This document shows, piece by piece, positions 28,945-37,214 of a stretch of DNA of 43,639 nt (positions within the stretch are counted from its first letter, which is position 1; each line of letters starts with the position of its first letter). The stretch comes from a bacterium. GTDB taxonomy: Bacteria; Myxococcota_A; Bradymonadia; REDH01. Location: contig JAUICO010000032.1 of NCBI GenBank assembly GCA_030427825.1, forward strand, positions 1-43,639. The letters are read 5' to 3'. The notes under the pieces are model-generated. The model was not told the origin of the DNA. It made no database searches and saw only the letters and a program-made list of their open reading frames with translations. Position numbers and translations under genes: made by a program.

Positions 28945-30852
28945 ATGAACACACAGGACAACCGAAAACCCCGCCGGCTTTTAGCCGTTCTCGCCGGGCT
29001 CGCGGTCGCACTTGTCGTAGCCGCGGGTCTGTTTTTCCGAGACAAAGCGGGCGGTGAAGTACGGAATGATGACGGCGCCGAGCAGTCGGCGACCGAAGCG
29101 ACCGATAGACGGAATGACGAGCATTCCGGGTACCTCTGGCAGGCGGGCGCGGCAATCCGATACACCTTCACCTATGCGACGCGCTCGGCGACCACCATTC
29201 CCGGAACCAGCGGACCGATGGAGGGCCGAGCTGATATCGAAGGTGAACTTGTGATCGCTGTTGATGAAGTTGACGGCGACGGGACCATGTCCGGTCGTAT
29301 GCGAATCGATGCAGTGACTGCCGGTGAAATCTTCTTATCGGAGTCCCAGGCCGTTAATCGTCAACACCTTCAAGCATCGCTTTCTGGTGTTGAACTCAGA
29401 CTGCGCGTCGACCGCTGCGGCCGAGTACTCAATATCGCAGCGCCGACGGGTGACGCCGAGCTCGGGCACCATCTGCTGCAAACACTGGTGCAGGATTCGC
29501 GCTTCTCGGTATGCGGACCCGGCAGTGATACAGGCTCGTTTACTGCACGAGAGATTTCACCCCACGGACACCTGATCGCAACATATCGGCTGGGTGACGG
29601 CGAAGTCACGCGCAGCGAAGTCGAATACCAGACGCTTCAAGTCGCAAACGGTGCGGTGTCGGGGGCGAACGTGGCGGTGATGGGCCGAGCACAGCTTCGC
29701 GAGGGCGTGCTGCAGGATCTGCACGCAAGTGAGACGATCCGCTGGGAAGGCGAGTCCGACGCAGCGCTGGCAATCTCGACCCGTGTCTCAATGCGTCGAG
29801 TAGAAACGACACACGAGGCGACACAGCGCCCTGAAGCTGTTGTGTGGTTGGCCCCCGACGAACGTCCGCGCTCAGCGGACACCGCCGAGCGTTTGCTTCA
29901 CCGGCGCGCTGAAGGGCTGAGCGGAGAACAGCTGGTTGAACGCGTCGCGTCCCATGTGGGAGGCGACGGACCGGGCTTTCGCGAGTTCATGTGGCGCGCA
30001 CCTGCGCGTGTCGCCGTAGAGCCTGCTCTGGTTGGAGACCTGGTGGCGCAAGCAGCAAACCCAGAAGCGCTTGCGGGCTCACGTTCGCTCGCTCTGGACA
30101 TTCTCGCGCAGGCGCCTTCCCAGGAAGCGGCGCTTGGCCTTCTCGACGCGCTCCAGAGCGCCGCTGTTCGCGATGACTTTCGATACCCGATTCTGCTGCA
30201 GCGCGCGTCCTTCGTGAGTAACCCGCCGGCCGAGCTGGTGGACTGGGTACGCACAAAGTCACACAGTGACGATCCGAATGAGGCAGGCGCCGCCACGTAT
30301 TCGCTGGGCTCCCTCGTCGCGGCCCTGGACCTGGCCGGTCGCAGCGACGAAGCCGACGACGCGCACAGCGAGCTGCTTACGCGCACCCTCGCAGCAACCA
30401 CCGGCGACGACCGAGCGAACTACCTGCGCGCCCTCGCCAACGCCCGCCGTATCAGCGACATCGCGACCTTTGCTGAGTTCGCGGAAGACCCGCATAATAG
30501 TGTGCGCGTCGCCGTCGCCTCGGCATTTGAGGACCTCCCCGGCGCCGCCTCGCTCGCGTTTCTTCCGACGCTGATTCGTGACCGGGACACGACGGTTCAG
30601 CGCGCGGCACTTCTGGCGCTTCGCCCACAACCTGTTGTCGACGGCGCGTTGACTGAGGTCGCCGATGCCGTCGAAGGTGGATACATTGTGCGCCGCAACG
30701 AGCGTACATTGCTTGAGGCTATGACCCTGGAGATCGACAGGGACCCGGCGTCGGTCATGCGAATCGCAAACGCGATGTCCGAGTTGACGAGCGATTCTCA
30801 GGTTCGCGCTGCCTCAGCACTCCTCGCGCAGCGCGCCGCTGCTCGGCTTTGA
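28945..30852 (+). CDS. Membrane-anchored protein with vitellogenin/MTP-like N-terminal architecture
   Basis: ATG 28945 lies one base after the preceding stop. The 635-residue product has a single N-terminal membrane anchor (~11-31) and a short linker. A beta-rich domain at ~68-300 opens with GAAIRYTFTYATRSAT and contains strand pairs such as LRLRVDRCGRVLNI. Residues ~325-635 are alpha-helical HEAT-like repeats (LALDILAQAPSQEAALGLLDAL; AATYSLGSLVAAL; VRVAVASAFEDLP; TVQRAALLALRP). A beta domain opening with YxYxY-like strands, followed by an alpha-helical array, is the order of the vitellogenin_N module in large lipid-transfer proteins. I infer the resemblance from pattern, not from an alignment. 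It may alternatively be an ordinary HEAT-repeat protein. The soluble part is predicted to lie outside the cytoplasm. Confidence 0.7.
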   Translation: MNTQDNRKPRRLLAVLAGLAVALVVAAGLFFRDKAGGEVRNDDGAEQSATEATDRRNDEHSGYLWQAGAAIRYTFTYATRSATTIPGTSGPMEGRADIEGELVIAVDEVDGDGTMSGRMRIDAVTAGEIFLSESQAVNRQHLQASLSGVELRLRVDRCGRVLNIAAPTGDAELGHHLLQTLVQDSRFSVCGPGSDTGSFTAREISPHGHLIATYRLGDGEVTRSEVEYQTLQVANGAVSGANVAVMGRAQLREGVLQDLHASETIRWEGESDAALAISTRVSMRRVETTHEATQRPEAVVWLAPDERPRSADTAERLLHRRAEGLSGEQLVERVASHVGGDGPGFREFMWRAPARVAVEPALVGDLVAQAANPEALAGSRSLALDILAQAPSQEAALGLLDALQSAAVRDDFRYPILLQRASFVSNPPAELVDWVRTKSHSDDPNEAGAATYSLGSLVAALDLAGRSDEADDAHSELLTRTLAATTGDDRANYLRALANARRISDIATFAEFAEDPHNSVRVAVASAFEDLPGAASLAFLPTLIRDRDTTVQRAALLALRPQPVVDGALTEVADAVEGGYIVRRNERTLLEAMTLEIDRDPASVMRIANAMSELTSDSQVRAASALLAQRAAARL

Positions 30853-30924
30853 TGAAAGCGATCTTGCGGCGGCGTGAGTCTCGCAGCGTAAACGACGGGC
30901 AGCGAACAACGCGAAGGAAGTCAA

Positions 30925-31599
30925 CTGGACGCTGAGAACATCAAACTGATCCTCCTTCCACTGCACGGGCTCTTCGGTGTGACTGCCCTCGTAAGTGGAG
31001 CGATAGCGATGGGTATGCGTCGTCGCGATCGACGCCACGCGCTTGTCGGTCGCGTCTTCGGAACGTCGATGGTCGGCTCTATCTTGCTGGCCGTCCCTGT
31101 GCTGATTGCGACGGAGAACCTGTTCCTGAGTGGGCTGGGGTTTATTGCTGCGTGGATGCTGGCCACCGGATGGCGATTTGCGCGCCTTCGCAATGGCGAA
31201 GCGAATGTCCTGGATCGCTGCCTACCATTGGCAGGCATCGCGTTCTTCGCGGCATTTGGGGTGTGGGGGGCTACCCATATTGCGAGTGCCGGCCCGATCG
31301 CGCTTGTCCCAGCAGCGCTCGGTGGACTGGGTATCTGGCTCGCGCTCGGTCAGCGACGGGGCTTCTCTGCGCCTCAGGGTGAGCGGCCGTGGCAACGCCT
31401 GCATGGGGCGGCGATAGGCGGGGCGTGGATCGCGTCGATGACCGCCTTCGCCGCTGCCACAGTCACGAATTGGGTCCCTTCAGTTCCCGAATGGCTGCTC
31501 TGGGTAGCGCCTTCAGCGATTTGTGTGCCCCTGCTGCGGCGGCGCGTACGGGAACTTAGTTCTGCAGCCACGAGCGCGTCCGGGCCGCCGACTGTCTGA
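30925..31599 (+). CDS. Small multi-span membrane protein, probable CTG start
   Basis: The first standard start codon is GTG 30979, but it has no ribosome binding site and would cut the first membrane helix (KLILLPLHGLFGVTALVSGAIAM). In frame upstream, before a stop at 30889, the best candidate is CTG 30925, preceded by AAGGAAG at four bases. That gives 224 residues. About six hydrophobic segments are present. The start, LHGLFGVTALVSGAIAMGMRRRDRRHALVGRVFGTSM, resembles DUF2306-type membrane proteins, which have a conserved His and small basic loop. The function is unknown. It lies 72 bp after the HEAT-repeat gene and may belong to the same transcript. Confidence 0.6.
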   Translation: MDAENIKLILLPLHGLFGVTALVSGAIAMGMRRRDRRHALVGRVFGTSMVGSILLAVPVLIATENLFLSGLGFIAAWMLATGWRFARLRNGEANVLDRCLPLAGIAFFAAFGVWGATHIASAGPIALVPAALGGLGIWLALGQRRGFSAPQGERPWQRLHGAAIGGAWIASMTAFAAATVTNWVPSVPEWLLWVAPSAICVPLLRRRVRELSSAATSASGPPTV

Positions 31600-31720
31600 G
31601 CAGTCGATTGATAGGTGCCCCGTGACCGGTGAAACCTGCGCGCACATGCGCTAAGGAGGCTCGACCTCGCCTGATCCGCCGCCTTCCCGCGGCACGTCCC
31701 ACTGATCGTGAGCCCTGCCC

Positions 31721-33388
31721 ATGCCTGCACAGCACTCCGTCCTTCTCGACTACGCCTACGACTGGGAGCGCAGCCGCGCGAACGAAATCTGGCTCACCCA
31801 GCCGCTGAAAGATGGCTCTACCCGTGACTATACCTGGGCCGAGGCAATGGGTGAGGCCCGTAGAATGGCGGCGCACCTTCGTTCCCTGGATATGCCCGAT
31901 GGCAGCTGCATCGGTGTCATCTCGAAGAACTGTGCGGAGTTCATTCTCGCGGACCTCGCGATCTTCATGGCAGGCCACGTGAGTGTGGCGCTGTACCCGA
32001 CGCTCAACGCGGACACGGTGCAGTATTGCCTGGAGCACTGCGAAGCGAAGCTCGTCTTTGTCGGCAAGCTGGATGACTGGAAGTCCATGGAGCCGGGTGT
32101 GCCGGCGAACATCCCGCGAATCGCTTTCAGCCTCGCTCCGCCCACCGACTTTCAGACCTGGGAGTCGATCGTCGAGAGCACCGATCCGATCGAGGACAAC
32201 CCCTCCCCGGACCCGGACAAGCTCGCCCTCATTGTGTACACCTCGGGCAGCACCGGGCGTCCGAAGGGCGTCATGCACAGCTTCGGCCGCATCGCGGTCG
32301 CTACACGCAGCGTCGTCGAGCGCTTCCAGGTCACGTCGGAAGACCGCATGCTCTCGTACCTGCCTCTCGCCCACGTGATGGAGCGCTGGCTCGTCGCATC
32401 GCAGTCGATGATGACGGCGTCGCGCATCTACTTTGCACAGTCCATCGACACCTTTGTACAGGACCTCAAACGTGCGCGCCCGACCGTATTCGTGTCGGTT
32501 CCACGCCTCTGGCTCAAGTTCCAGCAGGGCGTGTTTGCCAACATGCCGCCAGCGAAGCTGAACCGACTGCTGAAGATTCCAATCCTGCGCGGTGTGGTGA
32601 AGAAGAAGATTCTCACAAACCTCGGCCTGGACCACGCGCGCTTCGCGGCGAGCGGCTCGGCCCCGATCCCCGCTGAGTTGATCCAGTGGTACCGGGACCT
32701 CGGTCTTGAGCTGCTGGAAGGCTACGGCATGAGCGAAGACTTCTGCTGCTCGCACTCCTCCGTGCCCGGTCGAGGCCGTGTCGGATATGTCGGCGAACCC
32801 TATCCCGGCGTCGATGTGCGAATCAGCGAGAGCGGCGAGATTGAGATCAAGTCCCCGGGCGCGATGATAGGCTACTACAAAGAACCCGAGAAGACCGCCG
32901 AGTGCTTCACCGAAGACGGCTACTTCAAGACCGGGGACCGTGGCGAACGCGACGAGCTTGGACGTCTCAAGATCACCGGTCGCGTGAAGGAGTTGTTCAA
33001 GACAAGCAAGGGCAAATACGTGTCGCCTGCGCCCATCGAGAACCTGTTCAATACCGATCCGAACGTTGAACTCTCGTGCGTTACCGGATCCGGACTTCCG
33101 GCGCCGATTGTCATCGTGACCCTATCTGAAGAGCTGCGCCCGAAGCAGAACGATCCGGCGACCAGAGCACGGCTCGAGCCGGAGCTGGAAGCGCTGCTTC
33201 AGAAGGTGAACAGCCAGGTCGAGAACTTCGAACGCATGGCCCTTGTCGCGGTGGCGCCGGAGCCGTGGTTGATCGAGAACAGCATGCTGACGCCGACAAT
33301 GAAGATCAAACGCGCGTCCATCGAAGCCGAGTATGTGCCGAAGCTTGATGAATGGACGGCGGCCGGCTCGAAGGTCGTCTGGGGCTGA
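31721..33388 (+). CDS. AMP-forming long-chain acyl-CoA synthetase-like protein
   Basis: The 555-residue protein has the full adenylate-forming fold. The P-loop is YTSGSTGRPKGVMHS near residues 174-188. YLPLAHVMERW follows, a signature of the FadD15/long-chain acyl-CoA synthetase group, then SVPRLWLKFQQGV, ASGSAPIPAELIQWYRDLG, LEGYGMSE (A5 motif), TGDRGERDELGRLKITGRVKELFKTSKGKYVSP (A7/A8 region), and a C-terminal NSMLTPTMKIKR segment with the catalytic Lys. The family converts a fatty acid, ATP and CoA to acyl-CoA, AMP and pyrophosphate at the inner face of the membrane. Substrate chain length cannot be read from the sequence. ATG 31721 has only a weak ribosome binding site. Confidence 0.92.
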   Translation: MPAQHSVLLDYAYDWERSRANEIWLTQPLKDGSTRDYTWAEAMGEARRMAAHLRSLDMPDGSCIGVISKNCAEFILADLAIFMAGHVSVALYPTLNADTVQYCLEHCEAKLVFVGKLDDWKSMEPGVPANIPRIAFSLAPPTDFQTWESIVESTDPIEDNPSPDPDKLALIVYTSGSTGRPKGVMHSFGRIAVATRSVVERFQVTSEDRMLSYLPLAHVMERWLVASQSMMTASRIYFAQSIDTFVQDLKRARPTVFVSVPRLWLKFQQGVFANMPPAKLNRLLKIPILRGVVKKKILTNLGLDHARFAASGSAPIPAELIQWYRDLGLELLEGYGMSEDFCCSHSSVPGRGRVGYVGEPYPGVDVRISESGEIEIKSPGAMIGYYKEPEKTAECFTEDGYFKTGDRGERDELGRLKITGRVKELFKTSKGKYVSPAPIENLFNTDPNVELSCVTGSGLPAPIVIVTLSEELRPKQNDPATRARLEPELEALLQKVNSQVENFERMALVAVAPEPWLIENSMLTPTMKIKRASIEAEYVPKLDEWTAAGSKVVWG

Positions 33389-33760
33389 GTGCCGGCAGTT
33401 TGGAAAGCGACCGACAGTGACTCCGCTGAATAAGCAGGCCTGTATGCGGGCACCGAGCGTGCACTCTTCAGAGAGGAGCACGGGGCGGGCATCACGAGTT
33501 TGATTCAGCCGGCCTGTCTCCGCTTCGCTGCTCATCGCAGCCGTGCTTCCTGTGGCGTTCGTCGACGGCCGACTGCGTCGACTTCAGCGCCTGCCATGAT
33601 GGCGTCGGGCTTTCGCGCTGACTCGAACAGCCGCGCGCCCTGCGGCCTCGATGCGCCACGCGCTTCGGTGGTGTGCAGGGCTGTGGGGAGTGAGCCGCCT
33701 TGAGGTAACGCCGCACCCCCTATACTCTGAGCATTCATCGCAGTGGCAGGAGATGTGCTC
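33389..33760. other. Intergenic region before the GEVED lipoprotein
   Basis: No gene is visible in these 372 bases, and open frames on the minus strand are shadows. The last 60 bases hold a plausible promoter (listed separately) and the leader of the next gene. The part next to 33388 should contain the terminator of the acyl-CoA synthetase gene, but no clear hairpin with a T-run was found. Confidence 0.5.
33700..33726 (+). promoter_or_regulatory. Candidate promoter of the GEVED/DUF4397 lipoprotein
   Basis: TATACT (33721-33726) matches five of six bases of the -10 consensus. TTGAGG (33700-33705) could serve as -35, with a short 15-bp spacer. The predicted transcript would begin near 33733, about 28 bases upstream of the ATG at 33761. 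Confidence 0.4.
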
Positions 33761-36202
33761 ATGAGTTTTCGAGTTGTGGCGCCGGTGATGGCCGGTTTTT
33801 GCGTGCTTCTGATGGCATGTCCTTCATCGGATGACGGCGGGGGCGGCGCCGATGCCACTGCAGACGTTGATGTAGATTCCGGCGGCGATAGCGGTTCTGA
33901 CACCGAGCTCGACGCGGAGACTGACGGCAGCCCGGGTGGCGCGCCCCTGGCCGACTACGGCGACGCACCCGATGGTCGCAGGCTCGCCGACGGCAGCTTT
34001 GACGGCGACGGATATCCCACACTCTTCGGTTCTGACGGTGCTCGTACCCTCGACGTCAGCGCTGTGGCCCTCGCCGGGACCGTCGACGCGATCGAGATCA
34101 GTGTCGAGAGCGACGCCGACGATTCCGACGACCCGGATGACGAGCCGAATGTTGTTCGATTCGACGCACCCCGTCCGGACATCGAGAACCGGGACGACTT
34201 CGACGATGGCATCGCAGGAGCGCAGATTTCCTTCGGTGCAAACGACGAGCCCGGCCTGGACCTGGAGTTTGGTGTGCAGCTCAAGGACACCAGCCGCGGC
34301 GGAACCTACTACGTAAATGTGTTGTTTGATCACAACATCGACGGCGCCTGGAGCAGCGTCACCACCGCATTCCCTGATGGCAGCTTCCCGCAGGCTGCGA
34401 CGGCGACCAACCTCAACGATGAATGGATCGTGAAGAATGTCGAGGTTGAGCTCGACGCGGACAATCCTCGGCGCTCCGTGTTCATCAACGTTCCGCTGCT
34501 CGGGGCAATCTTCTCCTCACGTGGCATCGCGAACGAGTCCTCTCCCTACATGCGGATTGCACTCACAGACTCGCCGATCGCCTCGGCGACCTGGGACGGC
34601 AGCGGTGAGTGGGCGGTCGGCGAGATCGAGGATTGGCTGATAACAGGTATCAGGGACACGCCGAAGCTGGATTGCACCGCGCAGCAGGGAGCCTTCGGGT
34701 TCCCGCGATTCAATTTCAGCGGCGCCGGCATGTTGGCGTTGCCCTGTTCTCTCGACAGGCCGCCGCGTGCCCCTACCGGCGCCGTTGCGTACTCTCTCGA
34801 CTTTGACCAGGTCGTGCCGGCTCCCCCGGCGCCTGCTCGCGTCAGCGTCGGCTGCCCGACGGTCGGCAGCGGCGTTGTAGCGCTGGCAGCGTCCGTCAAC
34901 CGGGCCGCGCTCGCGTGTACGGCAACTGATATCGCTGTGACACAGGTGGATCCCGGCGGTGTCCGCGTTGACATTGTCGGCGATTACGATGGGACCGTGG
35001 CAACACTCAGCGGCAAGAACAGCCGCGTAGAAGTGCTGCTCTCTCAAGGCGTCGACTACCTCGACTTCACGGACGACGAGACTCTCATGGACGAAGACTG
35101 CAGCAGCGGAGAGGACGAGGACGGTGACGATCTTGTAGATTGCGACGATCCGGATTGCGAGCTGGACGGCGAGTGTCAGGTTCTTGCCGTCGAAGACTGT
35201 GACAATGGCGAGGATGACGACGGCGACGACGATGTGGATTGCGATGACTCCGACTGCGATTGCGGGGAGTGTGTGGACCTCACCGGCGCCGAAGTCACCC
35301 TGGTTGAGGCGAGCTTTGCGACCTTCGTTTCGGGCTTCGACAGCGCGTTGTGCTTTCTGGACGAGTGCGACAATCCGCTCACTCCAAACGGGAGCGCCCT
35401 GATCAACGACACCGAATTCGAGCTGGGCAGCACAGACTTCGGGATCCACGGTGGGGACCTGTACGCGTCCTGGGCGATGCCTTCGGGCGAAGCGATCGAC
35501 CTCATCTCACATGTCTCACGCGACCTCCTGGAAGTGACCGGTTCCACCGCGTGCGACACGGACTTTGGGATCGATGACCGCTACGAGATTGAGGTCCCCG
35601 ACCTGACAGCCGGCACCGGAAGGCCCTATGTTTACGTCGCCGGCATGCGCGGAAAGACCCTCGATTCGATTCGCACATACGAGGCAGCCGACGAGTGCGG
35701 TCCGAATCTGGACGCCGTCTGCGATCCGAGCCGCGACGTAGCGATGCATGTGTTTCACGCCGACTGTACGCCGTCACCGGGTGTCGTACAGGTGCGTGTG
35801 ATCAACCTGAGCCCTAACAGCGACACGATCTCTGTTTGGTTCAAGGCAGGCTTTGACGCACCAACGCTGATGGTGGCGGATGTCCAATACGGCACAGCGT
35901 CTGCGTACATCAGCGCCGCGGACTTTGCGCCGAATTTCGACCCCAGCGACTTCCCTACGGTCCAGGGAAGCTGGTTCGTGTACGCGGATGACGCAACGGA
36001 AGAGTTCGATGTGTACAACCGCTTTCCGATCACCGGCATCGGCAGCCTTGCCAACCTGCCGAGGACCGGCACCTGCATGTCGATGGTCATCGGATCACAG
36101 CAGACCGGGTCGCAGGACGCGATGCTTGTTGTCGAATCACCGACGCTGTGCGCGCCCTGGGACACAGAGCGCAACCCGGACACCCAGCCGAGCTGCGAAT
36201 AA
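33761..36202 (+). CDS. GEVED- and DUF4397-domain lipoprotein
   Basis: ATG 33761 has AGGAG about eight bases upstream and is preferred to GTG 33743. The 813-residue product has a signal peptide ending in the lipobox LMAC, then an Asp/Gly linker. Residues ~60-300 match a GEVED-type domain: LADYGDAPDGR at the start, DDFDDGIAGAQISF in the middle, and GEWAVGEIEDWLI at the end. Around 440-505 are two Asp/Cys motifs (DCSSGEDEDGDDLVDCDDPDC and CDNGEDDDGDDDVDC-like), probably calcium-binding. A Cys-rich Ig-like unit and a C-terminal DUF4397 domain (VQVRVINLSPNSDTISVWF...) complete the protein. GEVED and DUF4397 occur in bacterial surface and adhesion proteins; no catalytic residues are evident. Confidence 0.85.
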   Translation: MSFRVVAPVMAGFCVLLMACPSSDDGGGGADATADVDVDSGGDSGSDTELDAETDGSPGGAPLADYGDAPDGRRLADGSFDGDGYPTLFGSDGARTLDVSAVALAGTVDAIEISVESDADDSDDPDDEPNVVRFDAPRPDIENRDDFDDGIAGAQISFGANDEPGLDLEFGVQLKDTSRGGTYYVNVLFDHNIDGAWSSVTTAFPDGSFPQAATATNLNDEWIVKNVEVELDADNPRRSVFINVPLLGAIFSSRGIANESSPYMRIALTDSPIASATWDGSGEWAVGEIEDWLITGIRDTPKLDCTAQQGAFGFPRFNFSGAGMLALPCSLDRPPRAPTGAVAYSLDFDQVVPAPPAPARVSVGCPTVGSGVVALAASVNRAALACTATDIAVTQVDPGGVRVDIVGDYDGTVATLSGKNSRVEVLLSQGVDYLDFTDDETLMDEDCSSGEDEDGDDLVDCDDPDCELDGECQVLAVEDCDNGEDDDGDDDVDCDDSDCDCGECVDLTGAEVTLVEASFATFVSGFDSALCFLDECDNPLTPNGSALINDTEFELGSTDFGIHGGDLYASWAMPSGEAIDLISHVSRDLLEVTGSTACDTDFGIDDRYEIEVPDLTAGTGRPYVYVAGMRGKTLDSIRTYEAADECGPNLDAVCDPSRDVAMHVFHADCTPSPGVVQVRVINLSPNSDTISVWFKAGFDAPTLMVADVQYGTASAYISAADFAPNFDPSDFPTVQGSWFVYADDATEEFDVYNRFPITGIGSLANLPRTGTCMSMVIGSQQTGSQDAMLVVESPTLCAPWDTERNPDTQPSCE

Positions 36203-36261
36203 GTGTGATGAATCCGGCGAATCTGGATTTGGCTTATTGTGGAATAGCCCCGGAGTCTTAG

Positions 36262-36283
36262 GGGTTTGCGGGCTTGCCCCTTT
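36262..36283 (+). terminator. Weak stem-loop after the GEVED lipoprotein gene
   Basis: AGGGG and CCCCT can pair around a 12-base loop and are followed by a short TT, about 60 bases downstream of the stop at 36202. The short stem makes this a tentative terminator. Confidence 0.22.
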
Positions 36284-36326
36284 CGACCACCGCCCCGGCG
36301 TCGCTGCGCCCGGGCACCATACACGG

Positions 36327-37214
36327 ATGATGCCAATGAACGTGATGACCCGTCCCGTTACCATAGCCCTTTGCCTCATGCTGCTTCCCCTGGCGCTTGT
36401 CGTCGCTGACGCCGATGCGCAGTCCCTGGGAGACTTCCCCGAGACTCCCGCCATGAGCCTGGCTGCTTCGGTATCCCAGACTGTCGGGATCACGGAGATG
36501 TCGGTTGCGTACTCCAGTCCTGCCGGCCGCGGTCGTGAGATCTGGGGCGGACTGGTTCCTTACGGCGAGCTGTGGCGGGCGGGAGCGAACGCACCGACCG
36601 CGGTAACCTTTGCGCACGACGTGACCATCGGCGGCAGCCCGGTACCCGCCGGCACCTACACCCTGATGGTGATCCCCGAGGCCGAGAGCTGGACCTTCAT
36701 CTTCAACAGCGATTCCTCCGGGCGCGGCGTCTATCAGTACGACCCGGCTGAGGACGTCGCGCGCGTCACCAGCCCGGTCGACGCGGTCCCATTCCGCGAG
36801 CGCCTGCTCTTTCTCTTCGACGGCACGACCAACAGCACGACGGACCTCACCCTGGATTGGGCCGGGATGGCAGCGTCCGTAGAGATCACCGTCGCCACCG
36901 ATGAAATCGTGGACGCGCAAATCGGCGCGACTCTCGATTCCCTGTGGCGTCCGCACTTCCGAACCGCGCGATACCTCCTCGATACAGGCGGAGACCTTGA
37001 TGAGGCGGCAAGCCTGATGGCCACGTCGATCGAGATTCAGTCGAACTGGTGGAACCACTGGTTCATGGCGAAGATTCAGGAAGCACGCGGTGACGTCGCA
37101 AGTGCAGGCGAACATGCATCAACCGCGCTCGAGTTGGGTGGCGACGACGCGACCTTCAATCGCGCCTTCAGGGCGGATGTGGAAGCTTCGATTGAGGCGT
37201 GGACCGGTCGATGA
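36327..37214 (+). CDS. Secreted DUF2911 family protein
   Basis: ATG 36327 is the first of three closely spaced possible starts (36330 and 36336 also fit); none has a strong ribosome binding site. The 295-residue product has a cleavable-looking signal peptide ending near ADADAQS. The DUF2911 domain spans ~45-195 and carries the family motifs SVAYSSPAGRGREIWGGLVPYGELWRAGANAPT, VPAGTYTLMVIP and WTFIFN. A helical C-terminal region (~200-295), perhaps one or two TPR-like repeats (LMATSIEIQSNWWNHWFMAKIQEARGDVASA), follows. DUF2911 proteins are periplasmic or secreted and functionally uncharacterised. Its stop overlaps the bshC start by four bases, making it the first gene of the bacillithiol operon. 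Confidence 0.85.
   Translation: MMPMNVMTRPVTIALCLMLLPLALVVADADAQSLGDFPETPAMSLAASVSQTVGITEMSVAYSSPAGRGREIWGGLVPYGELWRAGANAPTAVTFAHDVTIGGSPVPAGTYTLMVIPEAESWTFIFNSDSSGRGVYQYDPAEDVARVTSPVDAVPFRERLLFLFDGTTNSTTDLTLDWAGMAASVEITVATDEIVDAQIGATLDSLWRPHFRTARYLLDTGGDLDEAASLMATSIEIQSNWWNHWFMAKIQEARGDVASAGEHASTALELGGDDATFNRAFRADVEASIEAWTGR

Noticed and set aside
31653..31659. Strong ribosome binding sequence AAGGAGG upstream of the acyl-CoA synthetase gene
   Set aside because: No ATG, GTG or TTG follows at a workable distance, and it is over 60 bases from the ATG at 31721. It was not used to define a gene.
31556..32755. 399-codon open frame on the minus strand
   Set aside because: It is antisense to the acyl-CoA synthetase gene, whose motifs are all present on the plus strand.
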